A stretch of 64,000 nt of DNA. Source: Sporosarcina pasteurii (lineage in GTDB: Bacteria; Bacillota; Bacilli; Bacillales_A; Planococcaceae). Location: NCBI RefSeq assembly GCF_041295575.1, contig NZ_CP160452.1, positions 1,860,001 to 1,924,000 of the forward strand, in the 5' to 3' direction. Positions 56,736-64,000 of the stretch are shown one piece after another. The notes under the pieces are model-generated. The model was not told where the DNA came from and did not search any database. It saw only the letters and a list, made by a program, of their open reading frames with translations. Positions within the stretch are counted from its first letter, which is position 1, and every line of letters begins with the position of its first letter. Both the position numbers and the translations under genes were made by a program.

Positions 56736-56952
56736 GTCTAGTGAAGTTTGCACACATAGACTACAAGAGAGAACCCACATGATTAAAATAACACGAAATA
56801 CCAACATTGAATGAGATCGAAACAGATTTATTTAGAATGCTTTAACAAACTTATTCAGACGCGTTTATCCAGCTTTTAAAGAGCTAGATTAGTCAGCCGA
56901 GAACCGTGATAAGTTATATGTATTTATAGAATTTTATATATAAGGAATCTCT

Positions 56953-57082
56953 GTTGATTGGAGTGCAGAGCGGCGACTCCTGCGAGATTAAGCGTGACAG
57001 GTGAGACCCTGGACGGAGCGAAGCGAAGGAAGCGGCTCACCGCACGCCTCGCGGAAAGCGTCCGCTCGGAACGGAAATCAAC
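56953..57082 (-). repeat. GTTGATT-ended intergenic repeat, copy B
   Basis: About 130 bases; its inverse complement runs GTTGATTTCCGTTCCGAGCG... to GCACTCCAATCAAC and lines up with copy A along its whole length. Opposite orientation to A, C and D. A hairpin TTAGTTGG/CCAACTAA lies just beside it (57086-57124). Confidence 0.88.
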
Positions 57083-57241
57083 ATGGTTTAGTTGGTATTA
57101 AAAAAAACGGAATACCCAACTAACCAGGAAGTGAAAACATCTACCCACAAAAACTTGACTCAATCAAATAGAATACATCAATGTTATAAAACTACTCATC
57201 TGCTATGATACTCATAATAGAACATAACGGAGTTGAAGTTT

Positions 57242-58147
57242 ATGGATTTATATTTAATCATTCTTCCTGTGCTCATTATTTTTTCAATTGGATATATTGG
57301 ACAGCGCTTAATCGGCTTTGATATTAAGTCAATTTCTACGGTTGCCTTATATTTAATGTCTCCATTTCTTGCGTTTCGCACTTTTTTCACGAACCCATTA
57401 ACGGCAGATTATTTATACATTATCGTAGCATGCCTAGTGCTTACACTTGTATTATTCATCATCGTATGGGTGACAGGTTATTTCATGAAAGCAACGAGAC
57501 CGCAACTTTCCGCCATGATTTTAGGTGGTGTCTTTATGAATAGCGGCAATTACGGGGCCCCTGTTGTGCTATTCGCTTTCGGCGCAGTTGGATTTGATTA
57601 TGCGGTCATTATGATGGTATTTCAATCTTTATTAATGAATACAATTGGAATCTTTTTTGCAGCTCTTGGTGGTGAAGAAAAAGCAACGTTAAAGCAATCC
57701 TTTCAGCGCGTCATACGGATGCCATTAATTTATGCAGCAATCTTCGGTGTCGCCTGCCAATTATTTTCCATTACGCTACCACCCCCGTTGATGGACGGCA
57801 TTAGTTTAGTTGCAGATGCTTCCATTCCGACAGTGATGCTCGTTCTGGGCATGCAACTTGCTGCGATTAGTAGAAAGAGAGTCGCTTATCGTTATGTAAC
57901 GGCGGTTACCGTGATTAGAATGGTCGCATCTCCGGTTATTACTGCTGTCATTTTGTATTTTATGCCGGTGAATGACTTATTACGTTCAGTTATTATTTTA
58001 CAATCTGCCATGCCCGCCGCGGCCAATACAACGATGTTTGCGCTCCAATTTGGTACGGAACCAGATTTAGTTTCATTTACGACATTCATTACAACAATGA
58101 TAAGTATTATTACAATTCCCATTGTCTTATTCTTTTTAGGCGCGTGA
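57242..58147 (+). CDS. AEC-family transporter (auxin efflux carrier fold)
   Basis: 301 residues with ten membrane helices in two bundles. Typical marks: MSPFLAFRTFF in helix 2, GGVFMNSGNYGAPV near residue 97 and AMPAAANTTMFA near 258. Members export or import organic acids or amino acids such as malate; substrate unknown here. ATG at 57242 has CGGAG nine bases upstream; a TTG at 57233 is less good. Confidence 0.9.
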   Translation: MDLYLIILPVLIIFSIGYIGQRLIGFDIKSISTVALYLMSPFLAFRTFFTNPLTADYLYIIVACLVLTLVLFIIVWVTGYFMKATRPQLSAMILGGVFMNSGNYGAPVVLFAFGAVGFDYAVIMMVFQSLLMNTIGIFFAALGGEEKATLKQSFQRVIRMPLIYAAIFGVACQLFSITLPPPLMDGISLVADASIPTVMLVLGMQLAAISRKRVAYRYVTAVTVIRMVASPVITAVILYFMPVNDLLRSVIILQSAMPAAANTTMFALQFGTEPDLVSFTTFITTMISIITIPIVLFFLGA

Positions 58148-58173
58148 AGAACAAATAGAAAGGATTTGTGATT

Positions 58174-58951
58174 ATGTTGGAAGTCATTGATCATCTAGGT
58201 AGAAAAGTACAGATTGCTCGTTCACCGAAAAGAATTATTTCCCTATGTCCCGCCATTACAGCTACCTTGTTTTCTTTAGGACTCGAAAATGAAATTGTCG
58301 GACGCACACGCTATTGTATTCACCCCAAAAACAAGGTGGAAAAGGCTGCAATCGTTGGTGGAACAAAAGAAATAAACTTAAAGAAAATACGTGACCTTCA
58401 GCCGGATTTAATTATCGCTGAAAAAGAAGAAAACACGAAAGAAATCGTTCAACAATTAGAACATGAATTTCCAGTTTACGTTTGTGAAGTACAATCGATT
58501 GAAGAGAATGATCGAATGATACGAGACATTGGAAGCATCACAAACAGTCAACACGAGGCTACTTCACTTATTCAAAGAATTAAAGATGCGTTTGCAAATT
58601 TACCAAACCTCCATGGTAAGAGAGTCGCCTATGTCATTTGGAAAGACCCTTATATGGTTGTTGGACATTCAACATACATACAGTCCGTATTAGAAGCAAT
58701 GAATGCTGTTAACCCATTCACAAAATTTGAGAGCCGCTATCCAATCGTTTCATTTAAAGACATACAACGCGCTAAACTAGATTATTTGTTCTTAGCAACT
58801 GAACCGTATACTTTCACAGAAGCATGTCATGGCATTTAGAACGACACTCAAAAATACTGTCCCAAAACTCATCGATGGCGAGATGCTTTGGTACGGAGCC
58901 AATATGTTAGAAGCAGCAAACTACCTCAAAAACAATTTTATAGAATCATAA
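58174..58951 (+). pseudogene. BtuF-like cobalamin-binding protein gene with a frameshift
   Basis: ATG at 58174 (AAAGGA upstream). Periplasmic-binding-protein-2 fold without a signal peptide: SPKRIISLCPAITATLFSLGL, GGTKEINLKKIRDLQPDLII. The frame stops at 58839, but the family C-terminus (HVMAFRTTLKNTVPKLIDG..WYGANMLEAANYLK) goes on in another frame to TAA 58951. The shift lies near ACAGAAGCATG (58816-58826). Cytosolic members of this family bind vitamin B12-like ligands; no permease is next to it. True decay or a sequence error. Confidence 0.82.
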
Positions 58952-58953
58952 TA

Positions 58954-58981
58954 AAAGCGCACCCTGCTGTGGGTGCGCTTT
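58954..58981. terminator. Bidirectional terminator
   Basis: AAAGCGCACCC and GGGTGCGCTTT form an 11-pair stem with a six-base loop. T-run TTTTATTAT on the minus strand after opuCC. Confidence 0.88.
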
Positions 58982-58986
58982 CCAAA

Positions 58987-59880
58987 TCATTTCTTTTCAA
59001 TTAGCCCTGTTTCAATTAAAAATTCCTCTGCAACTCGTTCAACCATTATGCCATCGTTATCGACTTTTCCATTCATAATTTGCATCGCTTCTTCATCAAT
59101 CTTTCCTTCTAAAAGCCTAAGTACTTCTTCGAGTTCAGGATACTCTTCTAATGTCTCTTTTCGAACTAGCGGAAGTGCATGGTACGGCGGGAAGAATGAT
59201 TGATCATCTTCTAATACACGTAAATCATATATTTGCAACTGACCGTCTGTGGTATAAGAGTTAATGACATCCACTTCACCTGCGTTGATCGAACGGTACA
59301 TCATCCCATGGTCCATTCCTTTTACGTCTTTGAACGATAGATTGTATTCTTTTTGAAAACCTGGGAGTCCATCAGGTCGATCGATGAATTCGAAGACAGC
59401 CCCTAACACAAAGTCGGGTGCATATTCAGCGAAATCGCTAAATGTCACTACCCCCAGTTCTTCGGCTTTCTTTTCATCAAAAGCAAGGGTGTACGTATTG
59501 TTAAAACCAAATGTGTTAAATGCTACAATGCCATCTCCGTCAACAAGTCGTTTTGTGGCCGCTAACGTTTCTTCTGCTGTACCTGGTTCTTCATGGTAAT
59601 AAGAGACAACAATCGTTCCCGTATAATCAGGAATAACATCGATATGGCCATTTGTCATTGCATTCCAAACAACGTTAGACCCACCAAGATTTTCTTTATA
59701 GAGTACATCGATTCCCAATTTATCTTCAATTAATTGCCCCATAATGTTAGACAAAATAATACTTTCCGTATTATTCCGAGAACCGACACGAATTGTATCT
59801 TTTTCAATAAAAATACAACCTGACAATAACATCACAACAATCGTGAGCACTATACCGCGAATGAATCGTTTTTTCTTCAT
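58987..59880 (-). CDS. opuCC: Osmolyte-binding lipoprotein, OpuCC-like
   Basis: 297 residues from the ATG at 59880. Lipobox LSGC (Cys about residue 22) and the QAT binding-protein fold (RVGSRNNTESIILSNIMGQLIE, YTGTIVVSYY). Binds glycine betaine, carnitine, choline or a like compound outside the cell. It starts two bases after the permease stop. No second permease gene (opuCD) follows. Confidence 0.92.
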   Translation of the reverse strand: MKKKRFIRGIVLTIVVMLLSGCIFIEKDTIRVGSRNNTESIILSNIMGQLIEDKLGIDVLYKENLGGSNVVWNAMTNGHIDVIPDYTGTIVVSYYHEEPGTAEETLAATKRLVDGDGIVAFNTFGFNNTYTLAFDEKKAEELGVVTFSDFAEYAPDFVLGAVFEFIDRPDGLPGFQKEYNLSFKDVKGMDHGMMYRSINAGEVDVINSYTTDGQLQIYDLRVLEDDQSFFPPYHALPLVRKETLEEYPELEEVLRLLEGKIDEEAMQIMNGKVDNDGIMVERVAEEFLIETGLIEKK

Positions 59881-59882
59881 GC

Positions 59883-60536
59883 TTATTTCAATCCTTCCGG
59901 CGTCGTCCAACGTTCAACGGCGCTAAAGAATGATTCAATCATGATCGCTAGAAGTGTCGCAGGAATTGCACCAAGTAGGATTAACCCATCAATTCCTCTA
60001 GTAATACCAAGGAAAATAAAGTCTCCAAGTCCTCCAGCACCGATGAAAGCAGCGAGCGTTGCATTTCCAACGTTTATAACAGCGGCTGTACGGATCCCTG
60101 CCATAATAATCGGAATGGCTAGTGGTAATTCGACTTTAAACAAAATTTGCAGACTCGTCATCCCGACACCTTTCGCAGCTTCAACGGTCGCCGCGTCAAC
60201 ATCTTTTATCCCCGTATACGTATTCCGCATAATTGGCAATAACGAGTACAAAAAGAGCGCAGCGATTGCTGTTTTGACACCGATACCAAAAATCGGAATC
60301 ATAAACCCGAGTAACGCTAAACTTGGAATCGTTTGCAGAACACCTGCCCCACCAAGTAATAAGGTTTTTAACCAAGGCACTCGGGTAGCGACTATCCCAA
60401 GCGTGACTGCGAGAACAGTAGCGATAATCATCGAAAAGAAGACGAGTTGAATGTGAATGAATGTAGATTCAAGTACTTCAATCCATCTTAACTGCGTTTG
60501 TTCAGCAAGTTGTTGCCATATATTCATATTATTCAA
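59883..60536 (-). CDS. opuCB: Osmolyte ABC transporter permease, OpuCB-like
   Basis: 217 residues from a TTG at 60536, the length of B. subtilis OpuCB. Five to six membrane helices with the BPD_transp_1 EAA loop (EAAKGVGMTSLQILFKVELPLAIPIIMAGIR). CGGAGG lies nine bases before the TTG, and the protein begins MNNMN, like OpuCB. It overlaps opuCA by eight bases. A plain ATG at 60527 is the other choice. Confidence 0.92.
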   Translation of the reverse strand: MNNMNIWQQLAEQTQLRWIEVLESTFIHIQLVFFSMIIATVLAVTLGIVATRVPWLKTLLLGGAGVLQTIPSLALLGFMIPIFGIGVKTAIAALFLYSLLPIMRNTYTGIKDVDAATVEAAKGVGMTSLQILFKVELPLAIPIIMAGIRTAAVINVGNATLAAFIGAGGLGDFIFLGITRGIDGLILLGAIPATLLAIMIESFFSAVERWTTPEGLK

Positions 60537-61665
60537 TTGTATCTTCCTCCGTTTCCGTCCATTGACTGGACATAGCGGAGAGTAAGGAACCGCGTGTAAC
60601 AAGCCCTACAATTTTTTGGTCGCTGTCTACAACTGGAATCATTCCAAAAGGTGCTTCGTCAATCATCACGATAGCATCTTTTGCAGTTGCCGTATCAAGT
60701 AAAACTAGTTTTGCAGGAACCATGATATCGTCAATCGTATCGATCACATCAAATTGTTTTAATAGATCATAGGCAGATACGATACCTAATAGTTTCTTGT
60801 CGTCACTTAAAATTACAAGGTTTGTTATTTTACGTTGACGGATCAGAGCAAGTGCTCTTTCCGGAGAACGCTGAGGGGGAGAAGTAACGATAGTTTCTGA
60901 CATAATCTCAGTAACTGGCATAAGTTCAGGATTTTGGATAATGCGGTGTTTGCCAATAAACTCTTCCACAAATCCATGGGCTGGTTCATGTAGTAATTTC
61001 TCTGGAGTATCTAACTGAAGTAATTTACCGTCTTTCATAATAGCAATACGGTCACCCATTTTTAAAGCTTCATCCATGTCATGTGTTACGAAGACAATCG
61101 TTTTCTTTAACTTTTTATGCAATGTTAAAAGTTCAGCTTGTAGCTGTTCGCGAGTAATCGGATCTAGTGCACTGAAAGGTTCATCCATTAAAATAATATC
61201 TGGATTTGATGCAAGTGCTCGAGCAATTCCAACTCGTTGTTGTTGACCACCGGAAAGTTCTTTAGGATAGCGGGTCGCGTGGATTTTGGGGTCTAGACCG
61301 ACCAATTCAAGCAGTTCTTTGACTCGTGGTTGAATATCTTTTTCATCCCACCCTTTGAGTTGTGGAACGATTGCAATATTCTTTTCAATTGTATAGTGCG
61401 GAAATAGTCCAATTTGCTGGATGACATAGCCAATATTACGTCGAAGCTCGGAAGCTTTATACGACTTAATGTCTTTATCATCAATTGATACCGTTCCACT
61501 TGTGTGAGGGATAATGCGATTAATCATTTTCATTGTTGTTGATTTTCCTGAACCACTCGGACCTATCAGAACGAGTAATTCACCTTCTTTAATTTCAAAA
61601 TTGACAGACTTGACGGCTTGAAATCCGCCTTCATACGTTTTTGTTACATTTTCAAACTTAATCAT
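60529..61665 (-). CDS. opuCA: Osmolyte ABC transporter ATPase, OpuCA-like
   Basis: 378 residues. ABC ATPase with Walker A GPSGSGKST (36-44), signature LSGGQQQR near 138 and Walker B IILMDEPFSALD, followed by two CBS domains (about 255-370) that sense ionic strength in known OpuA/OpuC. AGGAGG precedes the ATG at 61665. First gene of opuCA-CB-CC. A weak -10/-35 pair (TAAACT, GTGCAA, 17 bases) is seen about 90 bases upstream. Confidence 0.95.
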   Translation of the reverse strand: MIKFENVTKTYEGGFQAVKSVNFEIKEGELLVLIGPSGSGKSTTMKMINRIIPHTSGTVSIDDKDIKSYKASELRRNIGYVIQQIGLFPHYTIEKNIAIVPQLKGWDEKDIQPRVKELLELVGLDPKIHATRYPKELSGGQQQRVGIARALASNPDIILMDEPFSALDPITREQLQAELLTLHKKLKKTIVFVTHDMDEALKMGDRIAIMKDGKLLQLDTPEKLLHEPAHGFVEEFIGKHRIIQNPELMPVTEIMSETIVTSPPQRSPERALALIRQRKITNLVILSDDKKLLGIVSAYDLLKQFDVIDTIDDIMVPAKLVLLDTATAKDAIVMIDEAPFGMIPVVDSDQKIVGLVTRGSLLSAMSSQWTETEEDTIE

Positions 61666-61883
61666 AAGAACCTCCTGTAGTATTTAGAAACAAATATAGT
61701 CATCTTTAAAACTCTCTATCAACCTCCTAATAAATTTTTAAAACAGGTATTCATCTAGTTTAACATACTTAAATAAATTTTGCACATATTTTTCTGAAAA
61801 AGGTATCTAATCGGATTTTTCTAGCGATAAAGTAGCTATTCTAAATCCCCATTATTCAGCTATGGGTATCACTCTATCTATAG

Positions 61884-61920
61884 ACACTCACATTCTCATT
61901 GCCCACTAGAATGTGAGTGT
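61884..61920. terminator. Hairpin between the XRE gene and opuCA
   Basis: ACACTCACATTCT and AGAATGTGAGTGT form a 13-pair stem around 11 bases. It lies just after the regulator stop codon. On the minus strand no T-run follows, so it may protect the mRNA end or act as a partial terminator. The rest of 61666-61929 shows only the opuCA leader. Confidence 0.6.
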
Positions 61921-61929
61921 TTTCATTCA

Positions 61930-62472
61930 TTACTTTTCGTCATACGAAATGCATAAAAATTGGACTTCGTCGTTTGTATAGTTATACCAGTAATGCACCT
62001 GATTTGAGTCAAACATAATGGATTGATGCGGTTTAAGCGTTTGAGTCCTATCTCCTATTTGTAAAGTGAGCTCTCCTTTTAATACATATAAAAATTCTTG
62101 GCCTGCATGCGAAAATGACTCTCCCTCATTTTGTCCTGGTTTCAGCGTAATCAACATTGGTGCAAATGCCGGATTTTCTAATTGACCACTTAAGTCTTTA
62201 TACGAAAATTGTGGACTTGTAATTTGCCGGGTTTTCAAAGCATCACTCGAAGTGACTTCACCCTCTTCTGTAACTTCATTAAAAAAATATCCCGGATTGA
62301 CATCGAGTGCCAAAGATATCTTTTTTAAGGAATTTAATGTCGCAGAAGATTTTCCTCTTTCTAACTGCGACAAAAAACTGATCGAGAGTTCAGTTTGCTC
62401 AGAAAGACTTTTCAACGTCATCTTCTTCTGTTTTCGTATTTGTTTAATCAGTACCCCTAAATTTTCTTCCAA
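61930..62472 (-). CDS. XRE-family regulator with C-terminal cupin domain
   Basis: 180 residues. Helix-turn-helix at about 8-62 (MTLKSLSEQTELSISFLSQLERGKSSATLNSLKKIS) and a cupin_2 barrel at about 105-175 (FSHAGQEFLYVLKGELTLQIGD). Such regulators usually sense a small ligand and control a linked catabolic or transport operon, here most likely the divergent transporter. TTG at 62472 with GGGGG eight bases upstream. Confidence 0.9.
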   Translation of the reverse strand: MEENLGVLIKQIRKQKKMTLKSLSEQTELSISFLSQLERGKSSATLNSLKKISLALDVNPGYFFNEVTEEGEVTSSDALKTRQITSPQFSYKDLSGQLENPAFAPMLITLKPGQNEGESFSHAGQEFLYVLKGELTLQIGDRTQTLKPHQSIMFDSNQVHYWYNYTNDEVQFLCISYDEK

Positions 62473-62589
62473 TCCCTACTCCCCCTCTCAACTGCATAGT
62501 TGACAGAATTTTATAATAGCATTATGATAACTATAATTCAAATTGAAGTATTACTTTAATTTTGGATTGAAAAAAAGGGGGGATGAAAA

Positions 62590-63867
62590 ATGGAGAAAAA
62601 GAATTTGAATCGCGTTCTGATTGCGAGTTTAGTAGGGAGTTCCATTGAATGGTTTGACTACTTTTTATATGGAACTGTTGCTGCGCTTGTATTTAATCAG
62701 TTGTTCTTCGTTACAGAGGATCCGACAATTGGACTCTTACTAGCGTATGCATCGTTTGCGCTTGCCTTCTTCATTCGTCCATTTGGCGGAATTATTTTCA
62801 GTCATATTGGGGATCGCATTGGACGAAAGAAAACACTCGTATTAACACTAAGCATTATGGGGATTGCAACATTTGCCATGGGCTTATTACCTACATATCA
62901 AGCGATCGGTATTTGGGCACCGATTTTATTAATTACTTTAAGATTAGTACAAGGTCTAGGCATAGGCGGAGAATGGGGCGGCGCTTTACTGTTAGCTGTT
63001 GAATATGCACCGCCTGAAAAACGTGGGTTTTTCGGAAGTATTCCACAAATGGGGATTACGATTGGAATGATGCTTGGTACGCTTGCACTTTCCATTATGA
63101 CTTTACTTCCAGAAGGTTCCTTTATGACTTGGGGATGGCGTGTCCCTTTCATTTTGAGTGCACTTCTCGTTGTATTTGGCCTTTGGATTCGTAAAGGAAT
63201 TGATGAGACACCTTCATTTAAAGAAGTACAAGCAAGAGGAGAAATTCCAAAGATTCCACTGTTTACAACTTTAAAAACACATTGGCGTGAAGTACTCATT
63301 GCCATTGGGGCGAAAGTTGTTGAAACTGCACCGTTTTATATTTTCGGAACGTTTGTCGTTTCGTATGCAACAACATATCTCGGATTTTCAAATCGGGCAG
63401 TCTTAAATTCTGTAATGGTTGCTACGATCATTACAACGCTCTTAATTCCTCTCATGGGCAAACTTTCGGACCGTGTTGGAAGAAAGCCTCTATATGTGTA
63501 TGGAACGATTATTATGGCGCTTTATGCATTTCCATATTTTTGGTTATTGAAACAAGGTTCCGTGATTCTGTTAGGCATTGCGACGGTGATTGGATTAGGA
63601 ATTATTTGGGCACCAATTACTGCCGTGCTCGGAACCATGTTCTCTGAAATTTTCTCGGCTGAAGTTCGATATACGGGAATCTCACTTGGTTATCAAATCG
63701 GGGCTGCTGTGGCCGGTGGAACCGCCCCACTCGTAGCAACTGCACTACTTGCAAAATTTAATAACTCTTACGTGCCAGTTGCGATGTACATTATTTTCAC
63801 TGCAATCGTTTCACTAATCGCTATTTGGGCTGTGAAAGATCGTCGTGGCCAAGAATTGGACGCTTAG
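62590..63867 (+). CDS. MFS transporter, metabolite:H+ symporter (MHS) type
   Basis: 425 residues, 12 membrane helices. The MHS marks are clear: SSIEWFDYFLYGT at the start, GDRIGRKKTL between helices 2 and 3, and RLVQGLGIGGEWGGA in helix 4. Relatives carry proline/betaine, shikimate or dicarboxylates. GGGGGG precedes the ATG at 62590. Followed after about 20 bases by an ornithine cyclodeaminase-like gene, so substrate could be an amino acid or a like compound. Confidence 0.92.
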   Translation: MEKKNLNRVLIASLVGSSIEWFDYFLYGTVAALVFNQLFFVTEDPTIGLLLAYASFALAFFIRPFGGIIFSHIGDRIGRKKTLVLTLSIMGIATFAMGLLPTYQAIGIWAPILLITLRLVQGLGIGGEWGGALLLAVEYAPPEKRGFFGSIPQMGITIGMMLGTLALSIMTLLPEGSFMTWGWRVPFILSALLVVFGLWIRKGIDETPSFKEVQARGEIPKIPLFTTLKTHWREVLIAIGAKVVETAPFYIFGTFVVSYATTYLGFSNRAVLNSVMVATIITTLLIPLMGKLSDRVGRKPLYVYGTIIMALYAFPYFWLLKQGSVILLGIATVIGLGIIWAPITAVLGTMFSEIFSAEVRYTGISLGYQIGAAVAGGTAPLVATALLAKFNNSYVPVAMYIIFTAIVSLIAIWAVKDRRGQELDA

Positions 63868-63886
63868 ATTATAGGAGGCTTTACGT

Positions 63887-64000
63887 ATGTTAATTATTAA
63901 TGAAAAAGAAATCCAATCGATTTATGCAATGAACGAAGCTTTACTAGACGTTGAACAAGTATTACAAGCAATGGCAAAGGGAAAAATCGACAATCCGAAT
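63887..64000 (+). CDS. Ornithine cyclodeaminase / mu-crystallin family, 5' part
   Basis: First 38 codons only, open to the window end. Begins MLIINEKEIQSIYAMNEAL and goes on with VEQVLQAMAKGKI, which fits the family N-terminus before the NAD-binding fold. Members deaminate ornithine, reduce imines or act in ectoine breakdown. AGGAGG lies nine bases before the ATG at 63887. Likely the second gene of the transporter operon. Confidence 0.78.
   Translation, partial: MLIINEKEIQSIYAMNEALLDVEQVLQAMAKGKIDNPN

Noticed and set aside
61666-61800. Short ORF with AGGAGG before opuCA
   Set aside because: No start codon lies at a proper distance from the AGGAGG at about 61717; the 12-codon frame would start inside it.

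Overview
The window reads as a stretch of core chromosome from an endospore-forming, AT-rich Gram-positive bacterium of the order Bacillales. The family-level guess is Planococcaceae (Sporosarcina-like). It rests on gene order that is close to but not the same as Bacillus subtilis, and on the GTTGATT-ended intergenic repeats; it is inference, not a database result. About three quarters of the genes lie on the minus strand. No rRNA, tRNA, CRISPR array, prophage or transposase gene was seen.

Region by region, in window order: (1) 1-5.1 kb holds a cheR 5' part, ndk, the menaquinone/heptaprenyl genes hepT-menG-hepS, mtrB (TRAP), folE and hbs (HU). (2) 5.4-13.6 kb holds spoIVA, yphF, yphE, gpsA, der, an S1-domain gene, plsC, cmk and a PilZ protein (motI). 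(3) 13.7-22.4 kb holds the cortex-lysis pair sleB-ypeB, prsW, bdr/ypdA, a metallophosphoesterase, a LysM protein, recS, ypbB and the ferredoxin gene. (4) 22.4-32.3 kb holds the riboflavin importer ribU behind an FMN riboswitch, sigX-rsiX, resDE, the cytochrome c maturation genes resABC and rluB. (5) 32.4-41 kb holds a D,D-carboxypeptidase gene, scpAB, ypuF, ribT, a new 37-codon membrane ORF, lysA, spoVAF and the spoIIAA-spoIIAB-sigF operon. (6) 41-50.3 kb holds pdp, deoB, xerD, fur, a possible spoIIM, nudF, yqkF, a YhcN-type lipoprotein, a YeiH-type transporter and a branched-chain aminotransferase gene. (7) 50.3-64 kb is the accessory part: an unknown 144-residue protein, small ORFs, thioredoxins, thiO-thiD, two frameshifted genes, a DinB protein, repeat elements, an AEC transporter, an OpuC-type osmolyte importer, and an XRE-cupin regulator divergent from an MHS-type transporter and an ornithine cyclodeaminase-like gene that runs off the end.

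The core part joins sporulation and germination (sigF operon, spoIVA, sleB-ypeB, spoVAF, yhcN-like), respiration (ResABCDE, menaquinone tail synthesis) and house-keeping genes. Compared with B. subtilis, several expected partners are missing at their usual places: spoVAA-AE between sigF and spoVAF, spmAB between dacB and rluB, dacF before spoIIAA, ribDEAH before ribT, and a second OpuC permease.

I did not find a clear new multi-gene defence or biosynthetic system. The best new leads are small or non-coding: a family of about 130-bp intergenic elements with conserved ends (four copies, one with a hairpin-rich insert), a 21-bp-period tandem array upstream of the sigF operon, a small membrane protein coupled to lysA, and a long FMN-riboswitch leader holding a 31-codon ORF.
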